Notes: generated from the letters alone by a model not told the origin. A DNA stretch of 64,000 bases from Pseudoneobacillus rhizosphaerae (GCF_917563885.1 NZ_CAKJTG010000013.1:45009-109008), one strand, 5' to 3'. Counted from the first letter of the stretch, positions 1 through 9,250 are shown. Translations and numbers: made by a program.

Positions 1-218
1 AGTGCTGTTCTTAATTGCTTTTCAGCATCTTCTCCGCCAACAGTAATAACCGTTACTTCCCCACCGTGAGCATCTCGAACTTGAATAGCTTCCTCAACAG
101 CGTACTCATCATATGGGTTAATGATGAATTCAGCACCATCTTCATTAATTTTTCCACCAGAGATAGTAATTTTTTCTTCAGTATCGAATGTTCTTTTTAA
201 TAATACATAGATGTTCAT
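1..218 (-). CDS. etfB: Electron transfer flavoprotein beta subunit, N-terminal fragment
   Basis: This is the first 72 codons of a gene that runs off the left edge. The protein opens MNIYVLLKRTFDTEEK and contains NPYDEYAVEEAIQVRD, the signature N-terminal part of EtfB. EtfB pairs with EtfA to carry electrons from acyl-CoA dehydrogenases to the respiratory chain. The ATG at 218 is preceded by GGAGGGG about 7 bases away. It lies 60 bp downstream of the enoyl-CoA hydratase gene on the same strand with no clear terminator between, the usual fadB-etfB arrangement in Bacillus. Only the truncation limits the call. Confidence 0.93.
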   Translation of the reverse strand, partial: MNIYVLLKRTFDTEEKITISGGKINEDGAEFIINPYDEYAVEEAIQVRDAHGGEVTVITVGGEDAEKQLRTA

Positions 219-278
219 TGTTTCCCCTCCTGAAAAATTCGTTAGTTCAAAAGATTAAAAAAATTAATTTCAAAAAAA

Positions 279-1052
279 TTATTTCCCTTTGAATTGCGGT
301 TCTCTTTTCTCTAAAAACGCCGCAATACCCTCTTGTCCATCTTCTGAGCCAAATACTTTACCGAAAAGATAAGCTTCTTGCTTTACCCCAGCATAAAATT
401 CTGGCGTTTTCGAATAATTTAAGAGCTCAATGGCAGCACGAATTGAGACTGGACTTTTCTTGGCGATTTTCCTTGCAATCTTGTAAGCGTTTTCTAAAAC
501 CTCACCATCTGGATACGCATGATTAGCTAATCCATACTGTACAGCTTCCAGTCCTGATATTGGATCGCTTGTAAACAGCATTTCAGCTGCTCTTGCAACC
601 CCAACATATTTGGGTAGACGCTGTGATCCAGCAAAGCCAGGAACTAGGCCTAATGAAAGTTCAGGCAATCCTAGTTTAGCAGTTTCCGAGACTAAACGGA
701 AGTGACAAGCCATAGCTAATTCTAATCCACCACCTAGTGCAGCCCCATGGATGGCGGCAATAATAGGCTTTGGAAACTTCTCCATACGTTCAAATAAATT
801 TTGACCGTATTCCCCAAGCTTGGCAAATTCTTCTTCGGAAGAAACCTCAGTAAATTCTTTAATATCTGCACCAGCAGAAAAGAAGCGCCCCTCGCCATGA
901 ATGACGATAACCCTAATTTCCTTATTTTTTTCCACTTCATCTAATACAGATGATATTTCCTTTAGAAGCCCTGAAGATAAGGCATTTGCCGGAGGTCTTT
1001 CAATTGTGATAGTAGCAATCTGGTCTTCAAAAGACCATTTTAAATATTCCAT
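279..1052 (-). CDS. fadB: Enoyl-CoA hydratase/isomerase family protein
   Basis: A 257-residue crotonase-fold protein that hydrates trans-2-enoyl-CoA in fatty acid beta-oxidation. The CoA/oxyanion segment FFSAGADIKEF lies near residues 57-67. HGAALGGGLELAMAC (about 102-116) and GLPELSLGLVPG (about 128-139) each carry one of the two glutamates that catalyse hydration in this family, so it should be an active hydratase. Full length for the family. ATG at 1052 follows AGGAGG. It lies between the TetR gene fadR and etfB, as in the B. subtilis fadR-fadB-etfBA operon. Substrate chain length cannot be read from sequence. Confidence 0.93.
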   Translation of the reverse strand: MEYLKWSFEDQIATITIERPPANALSSGLLKEISSVLDEVEKNKEIRVIVIHGEGRFFSAGADIKEFTEVSSEEEFAKLGEYGQNLFERMEKFPKPIIAAIHGAALGGGLELAMACHFRLVSETAKLGLPELSLGLVPGFAGSQRLPKYVGVARAAEMLFTSDPISGLEAVQYGLANHAYPDGEVLENAYKIARKIAKKSPVSIRAAIELLNYSKTPEFYAGVKQEAYLFGKVFGSEDGQEGIAAFLEKREPQFKGK

Positions 1053-1077
1053 TTTATATCCTCCTAGTGTGAAACAT

Positions 1078-1665
1078 TTAAGATTTATAACCGCAGCCGC
1101 TAATCAGGAGCTGATGGACGGATGGTGCAAGTGAAGGTAGATCATAGCGTTGTTCATTCATGACCCATGATGTAATTGTTTCATCCATCGTTCCAAAAAT
1201 CATTTGGCGTGCAAGTCGAATATCTAATTCAGGGCTAAACTCTCCCTTTTCTTTACCTTCTAGTAGAATTTGGTCTACTACCTGTAAATAGTTTTTAAGA
1301 ACATCATTAATTTTAAGGCGAAGGTCTTTATTTGATTGTCTTAATTCCAATTGGGTTACGATAGCCAAATGATGATCTTCTGAGAGCAATTGAAAATGCA
1401 ATTTGACCATCATTAATAATTTCTCTACTGCGCTTTCTTTTCCTGCAATTTTTTGTTGGATTTTTTCAACAAATGTTCCCATCTTTTCTTGAAAAAGTGA
1501 TATTAATATATCTTCTTTGTTTTTAAAATAAAGATAAATGGTTCCATCAGCGACACCCGCTTGTTTTGCAATCTTAGAAACCTGTGCTTGATGGTAGCCA
1601 TTTTCGGCAATAACAACAACCGCCGCATCAATGATTTGCATATATTTTGGTTTGTTTTTTTTCAT
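1078..1665 (-). CDS. fadR: TetR-family fatty acid degradation repressor FadR
   Basis: A 195-residue TetR regulator. The N-terminal helix-turn-helix includes KIAKQAGVADGTIYLYFKN (about residues 27-45) and is nearly identical to the part of B. subtilis FadR (YsiA) that I remember; the rest is the ligand-binding domain. The family represses beta-oxidation genes and releases DNA when long-chain acyl-CoA binds. I chose the ATG at 1665 (MKKNKPKYMQII), which matches the known protein and follows GGAGTGA. A longer reading to 1752 would translate the operator and promoter. A consensus FadR box lies 45 bp upstream, implying autoregulation together with fadB and etfB. Confidence 0.95.
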   Translation of the reverse strand: MKKNKPKYMQIIDAAVVVIAENGYHQAQVSKIAKQAGVADGTIYLYFKNKEDILISLFQEKMGTFVEKIQQKIAGKESAVEKLLMMVKLHFQLLSEDHHLAIVTQLELRQSNKDLRLKINDVLKNYLQVVDQILLEGKEKGEFSPELDIRLARQMIFGTMDETITSWVMNEQRYDLPSLAPSVHQLLISGCGYKS

Positions 1666-1709
1666 CCATATTTCACTCCATAAAAAGAGGTCACTTACTA
1701 TTATAGAAA

Positions 1710-1727
1710 TGAATGAATAGTCATTCA
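1710..1727. promoter_or_regulatory. FadR operator
   Basis: The palindrome TGAATGAATAGTCATTCA fits the published B. subtilis FadR box (TGAATGAMTANTCATTCA). It lies just downstream of the fadR promoter and is embedded in a wider inverted repeat (1701-1738). Confidence 0.92.
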
Positions 1728-1734
1728 TATTTCT

Positions 1735-1763
1735 ATAATAGTAAGAAACCATCCTTGTGTCAA
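1735..1763 (-). promoter_or_regulatory. Sigma-A promoter of fadR-fadB-etfB
   Basis: TTGACA at 1758-1763 and TATTAT at 1735-1740 with a 17-bp spacer, a near-consensus vegetative promoter. The FadR box begins 8 bp after the -10 element, so a bound repressor would cover the transcription start. Confidence 0.85.
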
Positions 1764-1813
1764 GAATACTATGAATTTAATTATTTATCTAGAAGTTGGG
1801 ACAAGCTTTTAGC

Positions 1814-1842
1814 AAAAAAGGATGAGCCGAAATTCGACTCAG
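1814..1842 (-). terminator. Intrinsic terminator after lcfA
   Basis: Eight-base stem GAGTCGAA/TTCGGCTC in the transcript (one G-U pair), followed by ATCC and six Ts, 9 bp after the lcfA stop. It separates lcfA from the fadR promoter. Confidence 0.75.
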
Positions 1843-1850
1843 GAAGGTCT

Positions 1851-3551
1851 TCACGCTTGTTTTGTAAGCTCCTCTATTTTCTTCTTTTCTTCATCAACCA
1901 ATGCTCTTCTTAAAATTTTACCAACAGCCGTTTTAGGTAGTTCTTTTCTAAATTCGTATATTCTAGGAACTTTATAGGCAGCTAAATGCTTTCTTGCAAA
2001 TTGGTTAAGATCTTCTTCCGTAACATTTGCTTCTTCCTTTAATACCACATAAGCTTTAACCGTTTCACCTCGATATGGGTCAGGCACACCTGCCGCTACC
2101 ACTTCCTGGACGTCTGGATGCTCGTATAATACCTCTTCAATTTCCCGAGGATAAATATTAAATCCACCCGCTATAATCATATCCTTTTTACGATCAACGA
2201 TGTAAAAATAGCCATCTTCATCCATGTAACCTAAGTCACCTGTTAACAGCCAACCATTCCGTAGTGTTTGAGCTGTATCCTCTGGTTTATTCCAATAGCC
2301 CTTCATCACTTGAGGACCAAAGACCGCAAGCTCACCAATTTCACCTGGTGGTACTGGTTCACCATTTTCCATTGAAAAAATCGCTGCCTCTGTATCTGGC
2401 CATGGAACTCCGATGCTTCCCTTTACTCTTGGACGATCCCATAGAAAATTAGAATGAGTGACAGGTGACGATTCCGTTAACCCAAAACCCTCTACTAGTT
2501 TTCCACCGGTAACCTCTTCAAAGTTTTGTTGAACTTCTACGGGAAGTGGTGCTGAACCACTAATACAAGAATCTATGGAGGATAAATCATATTTTGATAA
2601 GTCGGGATGATTTAACAGTCCAATATAAAGGGTTGGCGCTCCAGGAAACAAAGTAGGGCGTTGCTTTTGTATGGTCTTTAAAGTCGTTTCTGGATCAAAC
2701 TTTGGCAAAAGTATCATTTCAAAGGCTTGCATGACGGATAATACCATGACAGTCGTCATCCCATAAACATGAAAAAACGGTATGATGCCCAATACCTTTT
2801 CTTCGCCTCGTTTACATTTATACATCCAAAACTTGCACATAGTGGCATTTGCAATGAGATTTTTATGTGTAAGGATTACTCCCTTAGGAAAACCAGTTGT
2901 CCCGCCGGTATATTGTAATAACGCAATATCTTCTTCAAAATCAAAATCAACTGTCTTTAACGATTTAGCTGGCTGCTTTAAAATTTCTGTTAATAAATGT
3001 TGACTCCCGGCATGCTTCACGTTGACGACTATACCATATTGCTTTTTTTGAATAAATGGATAAATGAGGTTTTTAGGAAAAGGCAGTGCATCTTTGATAG
3101 CGGTTACAATGATGTGTTTTAGTTGGGTACTAGGCATGGCTTTTGATACTCTTGGAAATAAAATATCAAGTGTGATAATCATTTTTGCACCTGAATCATT
3201 CATTTGATATTCAATTTCCCTCTCCATATAAAGTGGGTTAGTCATGACGACAACACCACCTGCTAATAGTACGCCAAAATAGCTGATAACTGTTTGAGGA
3301 ATATTGGGCAACATGATAGCGACACGGTCACCTTTAGAAATCCCCAAATGCTGTAAATAAGCAGCTAGCTTCGTTGCTTTTTCATAAATGTCTTTAAAGC
3401 TTGATTCTTTTCCCATGAAGTGAATAGCACTCTTATCAGGGAATTCTTTAGCTGCATTTACTAAATATTGTTGTACTGGTTGTGAAGAATAAGTTAGTGT
3501 ATGTGGGATTTCTTCAGGGTAATGCTTTAGCCATGGTTTTTCGATCTGCAC
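1851..3551 (-). CDS. lcfA: Long-chain fatty acid-CoA ligase
   Basis: A 566-residue AMP-dependent acyl-CoA synthetase that activates long-chain fatty acids with ATP and CoA for beta-oxidation. Visible motifs are the AMP-binding P-loop YTGGTTGFPKG (about residue 215), EGFGLTESSP, the hinge region TGDLGYMDEDGYFYIVDRKKD, and the C-terminal GKILRR lysine motif. It aligns throughout with B. subtilis LcfA. The start MQIEKPWLKHYPEEIPH matches that protein and has an AGGAGG site. A promoter lies upstream. Unlike fadR, no FadR box is visible before lcfA, and lcfA ends in its own terminator. Confidence 0.95.
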   Translation of the reverse strand: MQIEKPWLKHYPEEIPHTLTYSSQPVQQYLVNAAKEFPDKSAIHFMGKESSFKDIYEKATKLAAYLQHLGISKGDRVAIMLPNIPQTVISYFGVLLAGGVVVMTNPLYMEREIEYQMNDSGAKMIITLDILFPRVSKAMPSTQLKHIIVTAIKDALPFPKNLIYPFIQKKQYGIVVNVKHAGSQHLLTEILKQPAKSLKTVDFDFEEDIALLQYTGGTTGFPKGVILTHKNLIANATMCKFWMYKCKRGEEKVLGIIPFFHVYGMTTVMVLSVMQAFEMILLPKFDPETTLKTIQKQRPTLFPGAPTLYIGLLNHPDLSKYDLSSIDSCISGSAPLPVEVQQNFEEVTGGKLVEGFGLTESSPVTHSNFLWDRPRVKGSIGVPWPDTEAAIFSMENGEPVPPGEIGELAVFGPQVMKGYWNKPEDTAQTLRNGWLLTGDLGYMDEDGYFYIVDRKKDMIIAGGFNIYPREIEEVLYEHPDVQEVVAAGVPDPYRGETVKAYVVLKEEANVTEEDLNQFARKHLAAYKVPRIYEFRKELPKTAVGKILRRALVDEEKKKIEELTKQA

Positions 3552-3614
3552 GATTTGACCTCCTTTTCTCTTTTTGCAATAGTTAGAAAATTCAAATTAT
3601 AAATTATCTCTTTT

Positions 3615-3644
3615 ATTATAATATACTGGGCCTTTAAATGACAA
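3615..3644 (-). promoter_or_regulatory. Candidate sigma-A promoter of lcfA
   Basis: TTGTCA (3639-3644) and TATAAT (3615-3620) separated by 18 bp, about 65 bp before the lcfA start. No TGAATGA-type FadR half-site is nearby. Confidence 0.5.
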
Positions 3645-3646
3645 TG

Positions 3647-3678
3647 AAAAAACTACCCAGCACTTACTAGGTAGTTTT
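3647..3678 (-). terminator. Terminator after yshE and the small ORF
   Basis: Nine-base stem AAAACTACC/GGTAGTTTT around an 11-12-base loop, followed by a run of Ts in the minus-strand transcript. It closes the yshE unit 14 bp after the small-ORF stop. Confidence 0.8.
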
Positions 3679-3691
3679 GATCTATGTTGAC

Positions 3692-3775
3692 TTAGGCAAA
3701 AAATAACAACCAAATTAGGCCAACTAATATGAATCCACCACATAATACCAGTAGAATCTTAGATAACTTTTCCAC
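3692..3775 (-). CDS. Tiny one-helix membrane peptide coupled to yshE
   Basis: A 27-residue reading frame, too short for routine ORF calling. It opens MEKLSKI, continues as a single hydrophobic helix with GGFILVGLIWLL, and ends FFA. The GTG start is 8 bases after AAGGAG, and the yshE stop TAA overlaps that site (TAAGGAG), so translation is probably coupled to yshE. A terminator follows at once. The ATG five bases further upstream is in another frame and too close to the ribosome site. I know no function. The excellent ribosome site and lack of other coding signal support it as real. Confidence 0.6.
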   Translation of the reverse strand: MEKLSKILLVLCGGFILVGLIWLLFFA

Positions 3776-3787
3776 TTCATTCGCTCC

Positions 3788-4195
3788 TTACAGGATTCCT
3801 GCACCAATAACATAGGAAAGTCCAACTGAGATGACGAGTGCAATAAATCCAACCGCACGATTATCATTTTCAATTTCTTTATCAATATTAAACTTTGGAG
3901 TTAAAAATTCAAAAATAAAATAACCAATAAGTAATAGAAAAAAGCCAAATACTCCCCAGCTAATAACAGTTAAAAGACTATCGTGCTGCATGATTGAAAA
4001 TCGAAAAATATTAGCCACTCCAAATATTTTTCCACCTGTCGCCATAGCAACAGCTAAATTCCCATTTTTGATTTCTTCCCAATTTCTATATTTCGTCACA
4101 AGCTCAAAAACCGCTAAAAAGACGATGATACAAAGGATGACGACACTATAATTGGCTGCAGTTCTTACAAAGACATTTTCCCAAAATTCACTCAT
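3788..4195 (-). CDS. yshE: DUF350 family membrane protein YshE
   Basis: A 135-residue integral membrane protein with about four hydrophobic segments (near 15-35, 48-65, 78-98 and 112-133) and the DUF350 pattern NGNLAVAMATGGKIFGVANI and NDNRAVGFIALVISVG. Function is unknown; in B. subtilis it also lies between lcfA and mutS2. ATG at 4195 follows AAGGGG. It starts 14 bp after mutS2 ends and is followed by the coupled peptide at 3692-3775, so all are probably one transcript. Confidence 0.85.
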   Translation of the reverse strand: MSEFWENVFVRTAANYSVVILCIIVFLAVFELVTKYRNWEEIKNGNLAVAMATGGKIFGVANIFRFSIMQHDSLLTVISWGVFGFFLLLIGYFIFEFLTPKFNIDKEIENDNRAVGFIALVISVGLSYVIGAGIL

Positions 4196-4209
4196 TATGC
4201 GCCACCCCT

Positions 4210-6567
4210 TTATTTAAATTCTACAATGGTTACCCCAATACCACCTTCACCTGCATCTCCAAATCGCGCTCGTTTAACGGATCGATGATTTTTTAAGTAC
4301 TCCGTTACCCCTTGTCTAAGTGCTCCAGTTCCTTTACCGTGAATAATGGAGACGCGAGGATAGCCTGCCAATAAAGCATCATCAATATACTTTTCTACCC
4401 TCATTAAGGCGTTTTCATAGCGCTCTCCTCGAAGGTCTAGTTCAAGACTAACATGGAAGTCTTTTCCTTTTACAACCGCTACTGGTTTTATTTCTTTTTG
4501 TTTTGGAGTATTGATGTATTCTAAGTCCTTCTCGTTTACTTTCATTTTCAAAATCCCTATTTGAACTACCCATTCTTTATTTGAGGATTGCTCAATTAAA
4601 GTTCCTTTTTGATCAAAGGTAAGGACTTTTACTTCGTCCCCTGAAGTAAATGTATGTGCTTTATTCTTAGTTTGGACTCTTTGTGAGGACTTTTTCACCT
4701 TTGGTGTAGCTTCTTCAAGTCGTTTCCTAGCTTCAATTAATTCATGCTCTTTTACTTCAGCATTTTTTTCTAATCGTAACTTACGAAGCTCTTTGATAAT
4801 ATATTCAGCCTCTGATTTAGCCTTATCAACAATATCAGCAGCCTTTTCTTGAGCTTTTTCAACCATTGAGTCCTTTTGTTCATAAAAGGCAATCATCTGA
4901 TTTTGGATATCTTTATGAAGCTTTTCTGCATTTTTTAATAGGTCATTTGCTTCTAAACGATCCGCTTCTGCTTCTCGTCTACTTTTTTCAAGTGATGCAA
5001 TCATATTTTCAATTTGATTTGTATCAGCACTTATTTGATTTCGAGCATTTTCAATGACATGATCACTTAAGCCGAGCCTTTTTGAAATTTCAAAAGCATT
5101 ACTTCTGCCGGGAACACCGATGAGAAGCTTATAGGTTGGACTTAACGTTTCTACGTCAAATTCAACACTTGCATTCACAACACCAGGTCGGTTATATCCA
5201 TAAGCCTTTAATTCAGGATAGTGGGTGGTAGCAATAACTCTTGCTCCTCGTTTGTAAACTTCGTCTAAAATGGAAATCGCTAAAGCTGCACCTTCCTGTG
5301 GATCCGTTCCGGCCCCTAATTCATCAAAAAGAACGAGACTATTAAAATCAACTTTTTTTAGAATATCAACAATGTTAACCATATGGGAGGAGAAAGTACT
5401 TAAGCTTTGCTCAATCGACTGCTCATCACCAATATCCGCGTATACATTGTCAAATATCGCCACCTCAGAGCCATCCAAAGCAGGAATTTGTAAGCCAGCT
5501 TGTGCCATCAATACGCATAGACCAACCGTTTTTAACGTTACCGTTTTACCACCCGTGTTGGGACCAGTAATAACGATGGAAGTGAAATCTTTTCCAAGCA
5601 TGACATCATTGGCCACCACTTCATCTTTTGGAATTAATGGATGGCGAGCTTTATATAATGTAATTCGTCCATCTTGATTAATAGACGGTTTTGAGGCTTT
5701 AATTTTATGGGCAAAACGAGCCTTGGCAAACATAAAGTCTAGTTCTGTTAAAACATAAACAATCGTTAACAGATCTTGTTCAAATTCTGCTACGAAGTCC
5801 GAAAGCTCTGCTAAAATTCGTTCAATTTCCAGTTGTTCCTTTACTCTTATTTCCTGCAACTGGTTATTTAATTGGACAATGACTTGAGGTTCAATAAATA
5901 ATGTCGCACCAGAAGAACTTTGGTCGTGTATAATTCCACCGTAGTGGCCACGGTATTCCTGCTTAACCGGAATAACATAACGGTCATTTCGAATCGTGAC
6001 AATGGAATCGGATAGCATTTTTTGAGCATTTGAAGAACGAATCATGCTCTCTAATTTTTCACGAACACGGGATTCGTTTGCACGCAATTGCTGACGTAAT
6101 GAGCGAAGAGTATCGCTCGCACTATCCATTACTTCTCCACCTTCATCGATGGCATTTCTAATTTTTTCTTCTAAATCTGCTAAGACGATTATTTTGTTAA
6201 CATATTGGCTTAAGATCGGTAGCTCAATTTGGTCCTGTACCATATCTTCGACAAAACGCTTCATTTGGCGACTTACCCGTATAGTACTTGCTACTTGTGT
6301 TAACTCTTGCGGACTTAAAATACTTCCTATCGCCGATCGTTTCACATGGGGACGAATATTAAAAATGCCCGATAATGGTACGTTCCCTTTTAGTCTAAAA
6401 ACTTTAGCTGCTTCGTCCGTTTCTTCCTGCCATTTTACAACCTCATCAAAATTAGCAGATGGAATTAAGTTGTTCACCTTTTCAATCCCTAAACTAGATG
6501 AGGCGAAAGTTATTAATTGTTCTTTTACTTTATAGAATTCTAATACCTTTAGTACTCTTTGCTGCAT
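4210..6567 (-). CDS. mutS2: MutS2 (MutS-related protein with Smr nuclease domain)
   Basis: A 785-residue MutS2. An N-terminal core (about 1-300) leads to the ATPase with Walker A GPNTGGKT at 335-342 and Walker [17 protein letters not shown] long charged coiled coil (about 515-640, [15 protein letters not shown]) follows, then a C-terminal Smr domain (about 710-785) with [20 protein letters not shown] and [12 protein letters not shown]. It lacks the mismatch-binding domain of MutS. The family suppresses homologous recombination and acts in rescue of collided ribosomes. ATG at 6567 follows GGGAGG with 8-base spacing. It sits 22 bp after polX, in the conserved polX-mutS2 order. Confidence 0.95.
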   Translation of the reverse strand: MQQRVLKVLEFYKVKEQLITFASSSLGIEKVNNLIPSANFDEVVKWQEETDEAAKVFRLKGNVPLSGIFNIRPHVKRSAIGSILSPQELTQVASTIRVSRQMKRFVEDMVQDQIELPILSQYVNKIIVLADLEEKIRNAIDEGGEVMDSASDTLRSLRQQLRANESRVREKLESMIRSSNAQKMLSDSIVTIRNDRYVIPVKQEYRGHYGGIIHDQSSSGATLFIEPQVIVQLNNQLQEIRVKEQLEIERILAELSDFVAEFEQDLLTIVYVLTELDFMFAKARFAHKIKASKPSINQDGRITLYKARHPLIPKDEVVANDVMLGKDFTSIVITGPNTGGKTVTLKTVGLCVLMAQAGLQIPALDGSEVAIFDNVYADIGDEQSIEQSLSTFSSHMVNIVDILKKVDFNSLVLFDELGAGTDPQEGAALAISILDEVYKRGARVIATTHYPELKAYGYNRPGVVNASVEFDVETLSPTYKLLIGVPGRSNAFEISKRLGLSDHVIENARNQISADTNQIENMIASLEKSRREAEADRLEANDLLKNAEKLHKDIQNQMIAFYEQKDSMVEKAQEKAADIVDKAKSEAEYIIKELRKLRLEKNAEVKEHELIEARKRLEEATPKVKKSSQRVQTKNKAHTFTSGDEVKVLTFDQKGTLIEQSSNKEWVVQIGILKMKVNEKDLEYINTPKQKEIKPVAVVKGKDFHVSLELDLRGERYENALMRVEKYIDDALLAGYPRVSIIHGKGTGALRQGVTEYLKNHRSVKRARFGDAGEGGIGVTIVEFK

Positions 6568-6589
6568 GGAGAAAACCTCCCTTATCTAT

Positions 6590-8332
6590 CTAATTCTTCT
6601 CGTAACGTCGATGTAAAAAATGAAGCAGCTCTTCTTTATCAAGTGTATTTAAGACATTTTCCTTTTGAATCCAGCCTTTGCGCGCAGATGCAACTCCTAT
6701 TTCCATGTGGGAAAGAGTGTCCTTGTGATGTGCATCTGTATTAATTGCTATTTTTACCCCAGCATCTTGGGCTTTTCGTACATTTTCAGCGGATAAATCT
6801 AACCGATTTGGATTTGCATTTAATTCCAATACGGTGTTCGTTTCTTTTGCTAATTGAATGAGCATTTCGATATTGACTGGATAACCTTCTCTTCTACCGA
6901 TTAATCTTCCTGTTGGATGGGCGATGATATCGACATGAGCATTTATTAGAGCATTCTTAAGACGATTCATGATCTTTTCCTCTGGCTGAGAAAAAGAAGA
7001 GTGAATAGATGCAATGACAACATCCATTTCTGCTAATAGTACATCATCATAATCGAGTGTTCCATCTGGAAGAATGTCCATCTCAACACCGGTTAGAATT
7101 AGAAAATCATCATATTTTTCATTTAATCGTTTTATTTCTTGGTGCTGCTTTCTTAGTCTGTCGCGGTCCAAACCATTTGCAACCTTTAAATATTGAGAGT
7201 GATCCGTAATCGCAATATATTGGTACCCTTTTGCCCGACAAGCTTCTACCATATCTTCAATTGAATAAGCCCCGTCACTCCAAGTTGAATGCATATGAAG
7301 GTCACCTTTTATATCCTCAAGTGAAATTATTCGATGTAGATGGTCTTCGGTGAAATCCTCTACTTCACGTCCGTCCTCTCTAATCTCTGGTGGGAAAAGG
7401 GGAAGTCCAAAGTGATGATAGAATTCGTTTTCAGAGGAAAAAGTTAATACTTCTCCGGTTTCAACGTTTTCCACCCCATATTCGCTGATTTTCAATCCCC
7501 GTTCCTTTGCTAGCTGTCTCATTCTTACATTATGCTCCTTTGAGCCAGTAAAATGATGTAAGGTTGTCGCAAATTCTTCAGGCTTAACTAAGCGGAAGTC
7601 TACCGAAACGTCATAATCAAATTGAAGCGTTAATGAGACTTTTGTATCTCCTGCTGCAATTACTTCTTTTATTTTTGGTAACTCAAGTAATTGCTTTCGA
7701 ACATTTTCGTATTCGTTTGTCGAAATAATATAATCTAAATCTTTAATTGTTTCCCTCATTCTTCTTAGGCTACCAGCACGCGAAAATTTTTCGATATCTT
7801 TAAAATGTTGTAATTCTGCTTCTATAAAATTAGCGACCCTTAACATAAAGGCTATCGGCAACCTCTCAGGTCTAGTCCCTACATTTTCGATTGCTAGCAG
7901 AATTTTTTCTTCTGTCTTTTTTCCAAATCCCGCAAGGCTTTGGACCTTTTTTTCCAAACAGGCTTCCTTTAGGTCCTCAATTGTTTCCACACCAAGTTCT
8001 AAATAAAGTTTGGAAATTTTCTTTCCACCTAAGCCTTGAATCTGTAATAGTTGAATTAGACCATTTGGAACTTCTTCTTGGAGTTCCTTTAAAACGGTTG
8101 ATTCCCTAGTAAGTATGTATTCCTCGATAACAGCTGCTGTCCCCTTGCCAATCCCGGAAAGCTCCGTGAAATCATGGATTTCCATGAGGCTACGATCATC
8201 TGTTTCAATTGCAGCTGCTGCTTTACGAAAAGCGGAAACTTTAAATGTATTTTCCCCTTTTAATTCCATATATATAGAAATGGTTTCTAATAACCTGACA
8301 ATATCCTTTTTAGTTAGCTCCAATATTTTCAC
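6590..8332 (-). CDS. polX: DNA polymerase/3'-5' exonuclease PolX
   Basis: A 580-residue family X polymerase fused to a PHP exonuclease. The N-terminal helix-hairpin-helix part has LSGIGKGTAAVIEEY. The palm has GSLRRMRETIKDLDYII with the catalytic DxD and VDFRLV with the third Asp. The PHP domain from about residue 340 shows GDLHMHSTWSDG, ITDHSQYL, GVEMDILPDG, IASIHSSF, IIAHPTGR and NTDAHH, all metal ligands intact. It acts in gap-filling repair. The GTG at 8332 lies almost on top of the AAGGCGG site; the in-frame TTG at 8323 has better spacing and gives an N-terminus closer to B. subtilis PolX, so the true start may be there. Confidence 0.94.
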   Translation of the reverse strand: MKILELTKKDIVRLLETISIYMELKGENTFKVSAFRKAAAAIETDDRSLMEIHDFTELSGIGKGTAAVIEEYILTRESTVLKELQEEVPNGLIQLLQIQGLGGKKISKLYLELGVETIEDLKEACLEKKVQSLAGFGKKTEEKILLAIENVGTRPERLPIAFMLRVANFIEAELQHFKDIEKFSRAGSLRRMRETIKDLDYIISTNEYENVRKQLLELPKIKEVIAAGDTKVSLTLQFDYDVSVDFRLVKPEEFATTLHHFTGSKEHNVRMRQLAKERGLKISEYGVENVETGEVLTFSSENEFYHHFGLPLFPPEIREDGREVEDFTEDHLHRIISLEDIKGDLHMHSTWSDGAYSIEDMVEACRAKGYQYIAITDHSQYLKVANGLDRDRLRKQHQEIKRLNEKYDDFLILTGVEMDILPDGTLDYDDVLLAEMDVVIASIHSSFSQPEEKIMNRLKNALINAHVDIIAHPTGRLIGRREGYPVNIEMLIQLAKETNTVLELNANPNRLDLSAENVRKAQDAGVKIAINTDAHHKDTLSHMEIGVASARKGWIQKENVLNTLDKEELLHFLHRRYEKN

Positions 8333-8399
8333 ACCGCCTTTTGATTACCTTATCATTATGCGATTTTCAGTATATTTTTATTTTCAAACATGAAATCTA

Positions 8400-8438
8400 G
8401 GGACTGACTTTAAAGGAGTACCCTTTAAACTCAGCCCC
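8400..8438. repeat. Inverted repeat at the end of cvpA
   Basis: Seventeen-base arms (8400-8416 and 8422-8438) with two mismatches around a 5-base loop, overlapping the cvpA stop. A long stem without a good T-run on the minus strand, so a weak terminator or an mRNA-stabilising hairpin. Confidence 0.6.
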
Positions 8439-8979
8439 TTGTTGCGATATAGTTAAACCACATTTCTTTAATTTGTTTGGAGAATATTGGTGTATTCTTA
8501 ATAATGGATTGGGCAATTGTCGAATCCTTAATAGGAGATTGGATAAATTCGATTGGAAGTAATGCCGCAATGTATAATACAATAAAAATTAGTAAATAAA
8601 CCTCAACTAGTCCTAAAATTCCGCCAGCCCAAACATTGAGCTGTTTAATAACAGGAATATGAGCAATAAAATCTAACATGGTTCCTATGATTTGCAGGAA
8701 AATTTTCACTAGAAAGAAGATGGCTGCAAAGGCAATAGCACGATAATAAGCTGTTTCAAAAGATTCACCATTAAAGATATTATGTAAAGCTGTTTCTGTT
8801 CCAAGGTTAGGATATGGAACCCATAATGTTAATTTTGGTGCTAAATTATCATAATAGGTAGCTGCGACAATAAAAGCTACAATAAAACCGGTTAAATGGA
8901 TAAATTGTAAGATAAGTCCTCTTTTCAAACCTACGAAAAAGCCTATCAAAAAGATAACGAGAATGGCTAAATCAAGCAT
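8431..8979 (-). CDS. cvpA: CvpA family membrane protein YshB
   Basis: A 182-residue protein with four predicted membrane helices (about 3-20, 25-45, 80-100, 120-142) and the CvpA start MLDLAILVIFLIGFFVGLKRG. The family is named for colicin V production in E. coli; in Bacillus its role is not settled, though it sits in the zapA-cvpA-polX-mutS2 cluster, as here. The gene starts 10 bp after zapA ends. Full length. Confidence 0.88.
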   Translation of the reverse strand: MLDLAILVIFLIGFFVGLKRGLILQFIHLTGFIVAFIVAATYYDNLAPKLTLWVPYPNLGTETALHNIFNGESFETAYYRAIAFAAIFFLVKIFLQIIGTMLDFIAHIPVIKQLNVWAGGILGLVEVYLLIFIVLYIAALLPIEFIQSPIKDSTIAQSIIKNTPIFSKQIKEMWFNYIATRG

Positions 8980-8989
8980 TTTATTTGTT

Positions 8990-9250
8990 TCATTCCTTTA
9001 CTCTATTTAATTCAGATTCTAATTTCTCAACGTGATCCTTTAATTTAACGAGATCGTTCATCGCATTGAGAGCTGTTAAGACAGCAAGCTTACTGACATC
9101 AAGTGAAGGATTCTTTGAACCAATTTCACGCATTTTGTCGTCTACCATCGAGGCAACAAGTCGTATATGACTTGAACTTTCCGTTCCTACAATGACATAT
9201 TGCTGACCGTATATATCAACTGTTGTGCGTATTTTTTTTGTTTCTGCCAA
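8990..9250 (-). CDS. zapA: Cell division protein ZapA
   Basis: An 86-residue ZapA that bundles FtsZ filaments at the division septum. RTTVDIYGQQYVIVGTES is the typical N-terminal beta hairpin; the C-terminal third is a coiled coil (NDLVKLKDHVEKLESELNRV) for dimerisation. It starts with TTG at 9250, eight bases after GGGGTG. In B. subtilis rnhC lies between zapA and pheT; here that interval holds only a repeat. Confidence 0.92.
   Translation of the reverse strand: MAETKKIRTTVDIYGQQYVIVGTESSSHIRLVASMVDDKMREIGSKNPSLDVSKLAVLTALNAMNDLVKLKDHVEKLESELNRVKE

Noticed and set aside
5270..5677. Plus-strand ORF of 135 codons inside mutS2
   Set aside because: Antisense shadow of the conserved ATPase region, with no ribosome site and no family resemblance.
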